In this document: piece by piece, positions 54,252 through 64,000 of the stretch | How the letters are laid out: each line of letters begins with the position of its first letter | How positions within the stretch are numbered: position 1 is the stretch's first letter | Origin: Liolophura sinensis | Lineage: Eukaryota; Mollusca; Polyplacophora; Chitonida; Chitonidae | Direction of reading: 5' to 3' | DNA length: 64,000 nucleotides | NCBI RefSeq assembly: GCF_032854445.1 | Contig: NC_088301.1 | Span: 27,884,402 to 27,948,401 of the forward strand | Made by a program: the position numbers and the translations under genes | The notes under the pieces: generated by a model | What the model saw: the letters and a program-made list of their open reading frames with translations, nothing else | Told to the model about the DNA's origin: nothing | The model's database searches: none

Positions 54252-55626
54252 TCACAGTTTTTAGCGCATGTTTCAGAATAAATCTGTCTCCTACTTTCTC
54301 CATAACAGACCATTCAAATCTATCAAACCTGTGCTCTTTCAAAACACCCCAACTTTTGCTGATATGAGTGAAAAAGACGTAAATGCATATATCAGACAAT
54401 GAAATCTTCGCACACAAGGAAATTAGTTTGAGAAACAAGTGCAAATTTTCATTGGTCATTGGAGGTGTGTCTGCACAAACTTACACAGAGGCAGGGAACC
54501 AACTACCAAGTCTTGCATTACCAACAAGATAAAAACTACTTCAGCAATACCTTAGGTCACAATTAATTGCCCACAAATAAACTATAAACAGTCTCCAGAC
54601 TTGAACCCAGTCTTTTTAAATGAATTCGCTAAAATTTAGCCTGTATTCCCATTTTGTTCAGTCACAGCAAGTTTACGACAGAACATTCGTTTTCATTTTT
54701 CATTCTGGATTGTCTTAATTATTTATGTGCTTGGAGAGGGTATCTGTCTCAGACCATGAAAATGTAAGTCGTTAAGCCGTACAGTGTCACTGGTATGTCA
54801 AGACAACCATTTTATTGCTGCCAGCTACAGACTAAGCGGCCTATGTACCGATTACATGTATAGCTACACTACTGTAACTGACTGTGATCTAACTGCGTAT
54901 TCTGTACAGAAGTGCACAATTCTGGTATAAAACAGGTTGCATTTGAGTTGAGAATATGGTTAAACCCAATCATAACCATTTCGGATATAAAAGAAGCTGG
55001 GTTGGGGACAATGGCATAAGAGCGCTAAGGTTACTTAGGTGAGCTGTTCACAATGTCATTGGTAAAAATCCCTGAATAAAACAAGTTTTTAGTTGATCTG
55101 TCGACTGACCAATTTCCAGATTCACAGCACCAACAGTATCTGGTCACGTGACCTTTGAAAATGCCAAGAAACGCACATATGCAAACTTTAACAGAAATTT
55201 ACAGGAAAACTGTTCATTGCAGGGAAGGAAAAACGGAGTTGTCTTCGGCAGGCCAGTAGGTGATCAACGAACAATAGTGAGCTTCCACACTTCTTGACAA
55301 GTTTGAATAAAATTTGCAGTAGTTCTGTGCATATGAATTTAGAGGTTTTGGAGAAGACTTCTATACTTCTCCAATATGGCAGCTAAGTGGATCAAAGATT
55401 TTCATGCAGCAGCAGGTAGCCTAAGCCATTTGGTTATGAACATGATTACAAAAAGCAGTTTTCAGAGAAGAAAAAATAAAAAGCTGTAGCAAGAACAACG
55501 GGTTTCCAAGCTGAAGGCATGGAACCCTAATAAATGTAAGGAGAATAATTTGTAGCAATACATATAGGTAAAACATCAACACAAGATCAAACGTCAATGA
55601 AACTGACTTGTAGTCTGCTACATACA

Positions 55627-55657
55627 GGGGTGGGGTGGGGGGGGGGGGGGGGAGGGG
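55627..55657. repeat. G-rich run
   Basis: About 16 consecutive G within a G/T/A-interrupted G tract of about 30 bases. Confidence 0.85.
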
Positions 55658-56257
55658 AGACCTATAAATGAAATTTCTCTGTAATCCAAGTACACGTGGT
55701 TGGAGAAATGGTTTTCACCAGATCTATGAAAATATATTACATATATATACTGTATTTGCACAATATTATTAAAATGGAGCATGTAACATGTTTTTAGATA
55801 GGCTTACTGTGAAAGGAGAAAAATAAGGCAAGCAGGTCACCAAAGTTTTAAATGTACATGAATTCGAGCTCTATGTTAGAGATGGACAGGTATATTTGAT
55901 ACATGATACCTGATATCCTTGAGCCACAATGCATTGTCATCTGGGGCCGATTCCCAATGGTCATTTCTGATTTTGAAATTGAGGAGTTTTGACCTTGGGG
56001 GTCGCCAATCAACAATTATATATGGAGGTGGGGATAGCTGAGGATCCAGTGGCCCCAGAAACCTCACACGCCTATATTACCAGGAATGATCTTACCAATT
56101 ATAGCGCAGTGCAGATAATGACTGATAAGGTATGACTAGTTGATCATGCATTAATCAGGGTACATACAAGACTTCTATCAGTCAAATCAACTGGTCACAG
56201 TCTCCTTGATGAAATCAGACAAATTCTGCAACCCCTGTTATGACGCTTAAGTAGTTA

Positions 56258-56436
56258 TCTATTTATTTGAATGGTGGTTTACGCCATACTCGAGAATATT
56301 TCACTTATACAATGGCTGCCAGACTTACTGTGGGAGGAAACCGGGCAGAGCTGCTGGCAGACCTTCCCGTGAGATGGAGTTGAGCATGGTCATGGTCATG
56401 GCTCCATGCTGGCGTACTTGGCCACAGAGACCCCTG
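56258..56436 (-). repeat. SINE family A, diverged
   Basis: GGTGGTTTACGCCATACTCG, GAATATTTCACTTATACA and GTGGGAGGAAACCGGGCAGA followed by an altered body and CAGAGACCCC. It abuts the next element. Confidence 0.8.
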
Positions 56437-56448
56437 GCGCTAAAGTAT

Positions 56449-56758
56449 GCTTGGGTTTTTACATTGTACTTAACAATTTTTCAGTCATATAAGATGATAT
56501 AGTATGTCTTCTTGTGGCAGGGTGAGTCCATGTTGCCAAAGTGATGCCGCAACTGAAGTATCACGATGAAGACACCAAACAGGACACCCCACTGACTAAC
56601 ATTATACTGACACTGGGCCAACCAGTCCTGTTTCCTTACCCTCTAACCTCTCAGTGCTGGGCGCTAAGTGAGACAACAGCAAGTACAAGTTTTTGGTTTG
56701 ACACAATACAGCTTTGATTCCAAGTCTCTCCACTTCGAGGTGGATTCTCTAACCATTA
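56449..56758 (-). repeat. SINE family B-like, diverged subfamily
   Basis: TATGCTTGGGTTTTTACATT, CAATTTTTCAGTCATATAAG, GGGCCAACCAGTCCTG and GGGCGCTAAGTGAG follow the family B order but with many changes and a different head (CCACTTCGAGGTGGATTCTC). A short piece of the same variant (TATGCTTGGGTTTTTACAT) lies at about 49948, so this may be a separate subfamily. Confidence 0.6.
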
Positions 56759-56949
56759 AGAAAGTAATTCCTATTATCTTGATCCTTATCATTTAACCTT
56801 CCTTTTAGTACACACATGTCTTAACACTAAATTAACTCTTTAAGGAATTAATTTAGTGGCTGCCTTTTTGTTCACTTTAAATAATAGGCTGACAAGACTA
56901 AATGTGAAACGGGAAACAGCTATTTTACAATGAACCTTTTTACCCATAT

Positions 56950-56955
56950 TTTATT
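56950..56955 (-). terminator. Candidate poly(A) signal of the large unknown gene
   Basis: AATAAA on the minus strand about 820 bases past the TGA at 57774. Confidence 0.35.
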
Positions 56956-57773
56956 GACAGAATTTAAAGAATGAAAGTCACTTATTTTGAAAACAGTTTT
57001 AATCTAGAACATGACAAGAAATTTAACAACGAACTTGCACTATGCACATCAAAATTCCTTTCATAAACCCCACACAAGTTGCAGCACTCAGAGACTTCAC
57101 TTCCTTCTTATAACCATGTATTCCACAGGCTATTCTGGCAATAAACATTGTTATACATAAATTTTTACTAAATTTGTTAGAAAAGGAGAGATTCAGAGTG
57201 ATTAACTATTACCTCTATGCTTTTTGTCACTAAAAATGATGTAAATGATATACTACTCTTTCCATACTTCCTGTCCCATTTCTTTAAAAGCAAATCTGGT
57301 GAACTCTCGTTTCAGTGTACAACTTAAAAAAAAAAGTTAAAGACATTATATAAATCCAACTGACTTAAGAAAATAGCTGTACCCCATTAGGATGTGTTCC
57401 AGAGTACTATAAATACATCCAAATATATGAATATTCCCTGCTCACTCAGAATGCTATTACTGGTATTGGGTAATAACATTAAACTATATCACAGCTAAAC
57501 TATATCACAGTTAATTTATAATAAACAGGGAGCATGAACAAAATGTTACAAGAAAGGGCATAGCACCAGTACAGATATATTCCAGAAATAAACTTACATT
57601 ATGTTGTAATAATTCATAGTACAGTTTAAAGTAACAAGGTAAGACTGATTCATTTTGTTTACTATTCATGTGATAAATTTGTCAACTTCAACCTCAAAAA
57701 TATATACACCCTAACATTCATACGCTATCAGGCCACACTACCACATGCATCTTGATCTTTTCTCTACAACGTA

Positions 57774-60700
57774 TCAAGAAATTAATCTAGCACGACCACC
57801 ACTGTTTTGAGCTGCGATTGCTGGAAATGAAGTCACAGCATTTTGTTACCTTGGTAACCTCCAGGGAGGTGGGTAGCAACACTACGCAAACAGTTTTCAG
57901 TTCTGTTCAAAACAGACCAAATTCTGATATATTTTAACTAGATGCAAAACAGCAGTGCAGAAATTTATAGCGCATCAACAACCTAAAAAGTGTATCAAAT
58001 CAGTCTTCTTTCATTTCTCATTTCCAAAGATAAATCTTGGACCCAATTGTCCAGATGTGTAACCTTAAACAAATATTGTGTGTGAACTAGCAACAATGTT
58101 TAATATGAAGAAACCATCGTCAAATTTCTATGGCACAGGTTGTCCCACTCTCAGTTGAGGGTTAGATTGGGGGCTTCCTAACCTTATGGTGGAGAGGTGG
58201 GAGCTTCTGCCTTTTAGATAAGCCAACTCTCCTTGGTTTCATACATGTCTTCAGTGGCAATACCTTAAATAAACTTCCTTCACCTGCAACCAATTTACAA
58301 TGACCTCTTATTATTTATCTAATACTTGTATATCACACATGTGGTTTGTCTCAGGTAGATGGAAGAAGAGTATATGATCAGTCAGTTAACTATGCTTATA
58401 TTAGACAAGTACTGTCTTTTTTCTTTTTTTTTTTACATAGCGTAATTCATAATTCTTGTAATGTTAAAACATCTTGACACCACATTTATACTCCATCCTT
58501 ATCTCAGGATATTCTAGGGAATACAAACTTAGAAAGTTAGAAATTCATCACGACTGCCATACTATTACATAATGCTACTTTAAAGACAGTTTTGTTTTCA
58601 CTTACTGTTGCTGTCTTTTTCTACTGGGGTGTCATGGATGATGTCAACTCTATCCCAGCTAAACACACTGTTTTGTGATAGATTATGGGGCTTCACATCT
58701 GCAATTTGAAAATATACTGAAATATTAAATTTATAAGTGGTTTACATATTTTTATGTCCAAAACAAATACTCAAAGGTATAAACTACTCCAACCATTACT
58801 ATGCACGATAAGGATGAAAAATCTGTATAGGACACTGTACATATATAAAGATTAATTCAATACTGGTATTGCATGCAGGGAGAAAATCAGCAGCAGTGAC
58901 AGACACTTCCATATGGTTCTGTCATGACATCAAGTGTCAGATACACCTTTTAAAAGAAATTTAACTAATTTTAAAATAAATTGCAGTTTACCTGGATTGC
59001 AAAGAATTGTGCATGTATGAATTTAGAGCAGTGCAAAAATAAGTGTCCTAAGTAATCATAAATAAGTTACATGATGTATGTCATGAGAACACCTTAAATG
59101 ATCATGCTCCCTTGATGTACATTAAAGGGCAGTAACTTTAGCATAGCTGGACTAATTATCTCCCTTTATATCGCACTTCCTAGAGCATGTATTTAGCCTT
59201 GCTAGAGGATATTTATTTATTTGATTTATTTGATTAGTGTTTTAGGCCGTACTCAAGAATATTTTCACTTATATGACGGCCAGCATTATGGTGGGAGGAA
59301 ACCGGGCATAGCCCGAAGGAAACCCACGACCATCCGCAGGTTGCTGGCAGACCTTCCCACGTACGGGCTCAGAGAAAGCCAGCATGAGCTGAACTTGAAC
59401 TCAGAGCGAGCGCATTGGTGAGAGGCTCCTGGGCTGGCAAATTTTCAAACATCATTAAAAGCTGACCAAAAAGTCAGGGCCTCTCAAAATATCACCAAGT
59501 GTAGAACATTGCCCTTGTCTTGTGGTTATATCCTGGGTTGTTTACAATGGATCTTCCATTAAAACCACTTCAGGTTACTTTATTTACAAATGAGAAATAT
59601 TCATCACTGTGGTAAGTAAGGAGATGACTACTTCTATGCCAGTGGCTTTTTGTTTTCTCTAGACTTAAACATGTTCTCTTTGATAGTCGGTAAATTGTGA
59701 AATAATGAAATAAATGTCCAATCAAACAAAACAGGAGGTTAAATCCAGTCAAACTGCAGTAGAAGATAAATGCACTGATGGCATCTGCAGAGCATATCAC
59801 TATAATGTACTGACCATTTCTTCTTAGCAGTACTGCATCCTGATAAAATGACTCAGTGTCTGATCTGGGTTGATAGGTTGGCCTTGAAGCTTCACAATCA
59901 CGAATGGTGTCCTGATAGAAGGGCTCCGTGTCTGATTTGGGTTGACTGGTGAGACTGGAAGCCTCACAATCAGGAACAGCCTGGTCAGAACTGTGAACTT
60001 CCGTATCTGTTCTTTCGATGATTCTGACTTTACTGGGAATCCGCTCATCTCTGTCACCTGAGGAAGATTTGAGCTGCTGAAGAGAACAGTTATGCAAAGA
60101 TTGGACAGTGACAGACTGGGAAATTGGTGGCGTGCTTTGATAATTTTCAGAATTTTTAAGTAAACAAGGGCGTCTAGCTGTAGATGGAAATGGAGAGGGT
60201 GTCACATAATAGTCATCCTCAGATGCATTCAAATCCTTTGTGGACTGGGATTCCAAACAACCATGAATTACTATATTTCTCACATCATTGCAAACTTCAG
60301 TTGTAGTGAGTTTAGGGGCAACATCTTCCTTTACAGCCTGTGTAAATGCAAAAATATCCTTTCCCACTTCCTCAGCAATTCCAGTTATTCCATTCTCATG
60401 TTGACAATGCACGACACTGTATTTTTGGGACAGAAATTCGCAAATGTCAATGGCTCTAGACTCGCATACAGCAGCATGTCTCTGGACAAAGTTTTCAAAA
60501 CTTATACTGCTATGATTATTTAAACCAAAATGTCCAGCATCAATGTCTTTATAAAGCTGTCGCACTTTGGCCACACATACCTTACTACCTTCTTTGTTGG
60601 CCTTAAAGCAGTCCAAGAAAAAATGACTCTCAGTTGTAGGCTGAAAAGTGTTCAGTCTATTCACTGGTGTAGAAATGTTGGACGGTGAGACATATGATTC

Positions 60701-62932
60701 TGGGCTGTGGGAAATATCATCGATTATATTAGCTGGAGTCAAGTTGGCTGTTTCTTCATGAAGAGGGGGTGATGAAGATAGAGTTTCTGCAGACGGAAAC
60801 AGACTGGCGCCTACAAGAACATGCCCACTTGACACTACACTGTTTGACTCCTTACAGGGAGAGAAATCAGAATGATTATCAAATGAATCTTCTCCATCTG
60901 GCATAGTACCATCAGATGTGCCATTCTCCCTATCAACTGGAACTGCAATAATCAGTTCTTCATTTACCAGAGACTGTGATACAGAATTATCAATGACTGT
61001 TGTCAATGGGATGGTCTCCTCTTCACTAGCTAATAAGTTGCTTAATTCCTGAAAACCTGACAATGTAGTGTGATCTTCATGATCACAAGTGTCACTGTTT
61101 CGATCTTTTGAAACTGAATCATTCAGTCCTTCATGTACAACACTTTCACAAGGTGAGCAAAGTACTTCATCTGTTGAAGGCACTTGGTGAGATTGGCTGT
61201 TAGGAATCACAAGAAGGTTGGTCAACTCCTTACAATCTGGCAATGGTGTCTGCATTTCAGACTGATGATGACCAGATGGTATTGGGCTGGTGTTTTCTTC
61301 ACAAACTGCAACTAAACAACTAAGGCCTTGGTGATCACTTGGGATGTCCTTGTCACAATGTACCAGGCTAATGATATTTTCTTCATTGGGTGAACAGCTT
61401 CCCTGGGGTGATGAGCTTCCTTGGTGTTCAACACACTGTACTTCACTTGGTCTGTTGAGGTCAGCTAATGGATTGCTGGATACCGTATTATTTGGTAATG
61501 GAGATGGGGGCATCGGGAAAATAAAACTTGGACCTAAAGAGGTAAACTCTTGATCAACTTTGTCGGTAAATTTTTCATGAACTAGGCATGGGCTTGTAAA
61601 CGCTTGATTACTTGGGCTTATTAATTCTTCACAGTCACATAATGTAGTGCCATTTTCACTTGGAACTTGGAGCTCTTGATACAGATTAATTTTACTTTTT
61701 GCCTCAATAGTGTAGATATTGGGCTTGGACACTTGAACAGAAAAGCTTGTATTTTGATCATTTAAGTTGAACATAACATCAGAACCACTTGTAACATGTT
61801 GTACTGGTGCATTTTGATCTGCATCATCATCAAATGGTCTTTCAATATGTTCTTCCTCTGAACCTTGAAGAAAGGGATTTGGGTAATTTAGAACTGGATT
61901 ATAAAATTCTTCCTTTTTGTGAACGACGGAACTCGAGTCCTTACAAGAACACGCTCTTGTTAAAGATATAGTTTGCAAGTCATCTGGAACATCATTGTAT
62001 GTTAACAAAGATATTAAAGTTTGTTCATTTGACTCTTCAAAACTTGTACTTTCCTCTGCTAAAGTTACACTGTGGGAATTCCCTTCATGAGCACATACAT
62101 GTACCATGCCAAAATTGCCACATGCTGTTTGAGCACCCTGAGGTGAGTTTAGACCACAGGGTTCATCCTCTTTTTGAGCTGGACACTCAAATCCATGCTC
62201 AAGGTTTGTCACCCTCTTATTCGCTTCATCTGAAGATGAGATATCTGAAACGTGTGGCACCATGATGGCGTAAAATGTTTGATCTACCTTTGCCTTGCCA
62301 TTTTCATTTGGAACAACTCCCTTTTCCATTTTTGCTGGCACGTTTATTAGATCATTTGTTGTTTGGGAATATTCATCAAGGTTTGTTTCAAAATCTTGAT
62401 CTTCGAAGACTGGTATGTTTGTGTCTACAAGAGTTGAAGGAAGCTGTACCCCATTCACTGTGTCATGACTGGATGTAGATGAGTCCACTCTATCATTTGC
62501 TAAACCAGATGATATAGTTAATGGGCTACCCGACTCCTCACTTTCTGAAAGCAAAGAGGAGAAGACTTCGCCAGAACAGGTGGATTCCATTACCAAAGTG
62601 TTACCAGCACAACCAGTTGGCATTGGTTGCATGGACTCTTCACAAGCTGGAATTATAACACAAGATAACTCTTCATTAGGATCCAAACTGTTGAAGGTAG
62701 CTTTGTCATCCTTTACATGTACCTCGTAACCTGGCTTTTCATCAACATCATCAACTGATTCACGAAAACCATTATTTTCTTCATGCAGAATATTGGTAGT
62801 GCTACTGATATCCACATAAGTTGAGAATGCACCTTCTTCCTTATGCGCTCTTAACAAAGTGGTAGATACTTGATCAGTTTGAGGTTGCATAATGAGCCTG
62901 GCCGCTTCATTTGAATCATGCAGATCTTCCAT
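57774..62932 (-). CDS. Large Ser/Thr/acidic protein of unknown family (about 1,085 aa)
   Basis: One 3.1-kb exon (62932-59815) plus 58698-58606 and 57820-57774, joined in phases 1 and 1 by canonical borders (G|GTCAGT, TTGCAG|AT, ACA|GTAAGT, TTTCCAG|CA). The frame stays open to a TGA at 57774, giving a C-terminus NSGGRARLIS. The start chosen is the first in-frame ATG (MEDLHDSNEAARL, context GAAATGG); the frame is open about 100 bases further up without an ATG, and a small exon at 63210-63251 may precede it. Most of the chain is low-complexity, rich in Ser, Thr, Glu, Asp and Pro, with degenerate CEE-SPS-VHE-like units. Residues about 757-867 look globular (SHFFLDCFKANKEGSK, VRQLYKDIDAGHFGL, ENFVQRHAAVCESRA). 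Near residues 990-1036 two tandem copies of a 24-residue unit appear (DCEAS..T.QP.SDTE.FYQD). No signal peptide; hydrophobic stretches in the read-through past 59815 are intron. Function unknown. Confidence 0.8.
59210..59436 (-). repeat. SINE family A, truncated in the head
   Basis: ATTTGATTAGTGTTTTAGGC, CTCAAGAATATTTTCACTTA and the body to GTGAGAGGCTCCTGGGC, missing the first part of the tRNA-like head. It lies in an intron of the large unknown gene. Confidence 0.92.
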
Positions 62933-63209
62933 TTCAACTCTAGTAATCCCAGTGTTGAAGACCTTGTTTGCTGGTAAAATATATGACAGTGGTACATGTA
63001 AGTCAACTTCAGTAAGTCCAAAGCCCAAAGAAAGTCTCTTTAATAGTCAACGTTTCTGGAAACTTTGGCTTTGAATTCTTTCTCAGTGAACAGTATGCAG
63101 TGGATCAATTATCAGTCCTCATGGCTGATTGAAATTAACTCTCGTTCAATTGGTCCTTTTGCTTGATACTACCATGCTTGGTGTCAGTGATTAGCATTGA
63201 CTTCTCCAC

Positions 63210-63251
63210 CTGCAGGTTTGGGACATCAGGCATGTACATGTATAATTCACT
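63210..63251 (-). other. Possible small upstream exon of the large unknown gene
   Basis: A very strong acceptor (about ten T, then GCAG) opens a 42-base segment ending at CTGCAG|GTGGAG. In phase 0 it reads SELYMYMPDVPNLQ and contains two ATGs. Whether it codes or is 5' UTR depends on the acceptor of the 3.1-kb exon, which is unclear (a weak one at 63040-63038 would keep the frame). Confidence 0.35.
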
Positions 63252-64000
63252 CTGCAAAAAAAAAAGGACATGTAATAAAACTTTAATTTCTTCAAATAAT
63301 CTAAAGTGAAGGCCTTTTATGAGACTGCCCATTTGATCTTAACTAAATTGTAAGTAGCATGATTTTTAGCACATGAACCTGGTTAAAATCGCACTAACTA
63401 AATCGGCTGTTTTCACTAGTTCTCTCCTTGATCTCTACCTCTTTCCCTCCCCTATGAAAAGGCAGAGTGAATTTAATGCAACTTTTTCAAGGTTAAATTA
63501 TCTATTTGGGAGTCGAGTTTGAGGGGGATCAAAAGTGACATTAAATATTTTTTCAAATAAGAGTTTAGTGAAATTGTGACAAGTCTCCAACACGTCGGCA
63601 TTATCAAGAGTAGTGTGATGTCACATTTACTGTACTTCTTTCACGTCAGAGTTACTTGATGTGATATAGGCTAGGCAGCATATGGCAGAAAGGAAATTGT
63701 GGATGTTGGCGATAACCGACCATTACTACATGTAGATTCTCCCTGAAATTAGACACATCGGAAGCATATTATTTCTTTCACTGCTTAAACAGTCGTACGA
63801 CAGTCGGCTCTGATTGGTTTCCTCTCACCATAATTCTGACTGCAATCATATATATATGTAAGTGTGATATTCTTTAGTAAGCCAAAATGGAGTAAAACTT
63901 GATCATATAAATAAATATTAAAAAAACTGTTGGTACACCTTAGGCCTACTACAATTTACAAGGATGGCCAGCTTAGTGTCTGTAGCTTCCCCGTGAGCAG
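63252..64000. other. Right-hand edge, upstream of the large unknown gene
   Basis: No exon recognised. An old family A remnant lies at 63803-63919. The promoter of the minus-strand gene may be here or beyond the window. Confidence 0.4.
63803..63919 (+). repeat. SINE family A, old 3' remnant
   Basis: GGTTTCCTCTCACCATAATT, GTGTGATATTCTTTAGTAAG and an AAATAAATATT tail, strongly diverged. Confidence 0.65.

Larger units (their letters stand above)
52703..55535. repeat. Cluster of diverged copies of another repeat
   Basis: Similar phrases recur: GGCTTCCAAGATGTCTTCAC (52720), GGCCTCCAAGCGGTCTTCAC (53969), GGGTTTCCAAGCTGAAGGC (55500), each after a CTGC/GTAGCAAG-like lead; and ACAGATTCATGATCAGCAG (53281) against CAGATTCGTGATCAGATGC (53599). 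Boundaries and family not determined. Confidence 0.4.
47086..57773. other. Gene-poor stretch between FAM110 and the large unknown gene
   Basis: Starts with the FAM110 3' UTR of unknown length. It holds SINE fragments and copies at 48.8, 50.4, 52.6, 54.0 and 56.3-56.8 kb, a (TA)23 run, a G-rich run and older repeats at 52.7-55.5 kb. The last 0.8 kb is probably 3' UTR of the minus-strand gene. No protein-coding exon was recognised. Confidence 0.55.

Overview
This is invertebrate nuclear DNA, most likely from a mollusc. Genes have spliced coding exons with GT/AG borders, gaps are long and AT-rich, and the window is seeded with two tRNA-headed SINE families. The mollusc call is an inference from the SINE style (3' ends in AAATAAATAAATA or in a CACTCACTCACTC run), not from a database match. 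No virus-like element, rRNA, true tRNA or CRISPR array was seen.

Layout: (1) 2.1-5.8 kb, plus strand: a complete three-exon inosine triphosphate pyrophosphatase gene (ITPA, 189 aa). (2) 6.4-12.9 kb, minus strand: eight exons of a complete four-repeat annexin core (314 aa), tail to tail with ITPA. Two further minus-strand exons at 17.4-19.1 kb splice together in frame and have a compatible donor into the core. They may give this annexin an unusual N-terminal extension of about 278 residues. (3) 23.2-47.1 kb, plus strand: a complete FAM110-family gene (353 aa) in three coding exons, with introns of 16.5 and 6.3 kb. The first intron holds five unrelated minisatellites. (4) 47.1-57.8 kb: no coding gene recognised; SINE copies, microsatellites and old repeats, plus whatever 3' UTR FAM110 has. 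(5) 57.8-63.0 kb, minus strand: a large Ser/Thr/acidic protein (about 1,085 aa) made of one 3.1-kb exon and two small 3' exons. I do not recognise its family.

The genes do not form a visible pathway: nucleotide-pool sanitising, membrane/calcium binding, a centrosome-linked family and an unknown. The non-coding part is the more unusual: more than 20 copies of SINE family A and 8 of family B (several 5'-truncated with 11-13 bp target-site duplications), at least six foldback or MITE-like inverted-repeat elements, and nine tandem arrays. Many long open frames at 25.3, 29.1-30.3 and 37.1-38.0 kb come from tandem repeats and are not genes. A 200-N assembly gap at 1281-1480 has identical 18-bp flanks.
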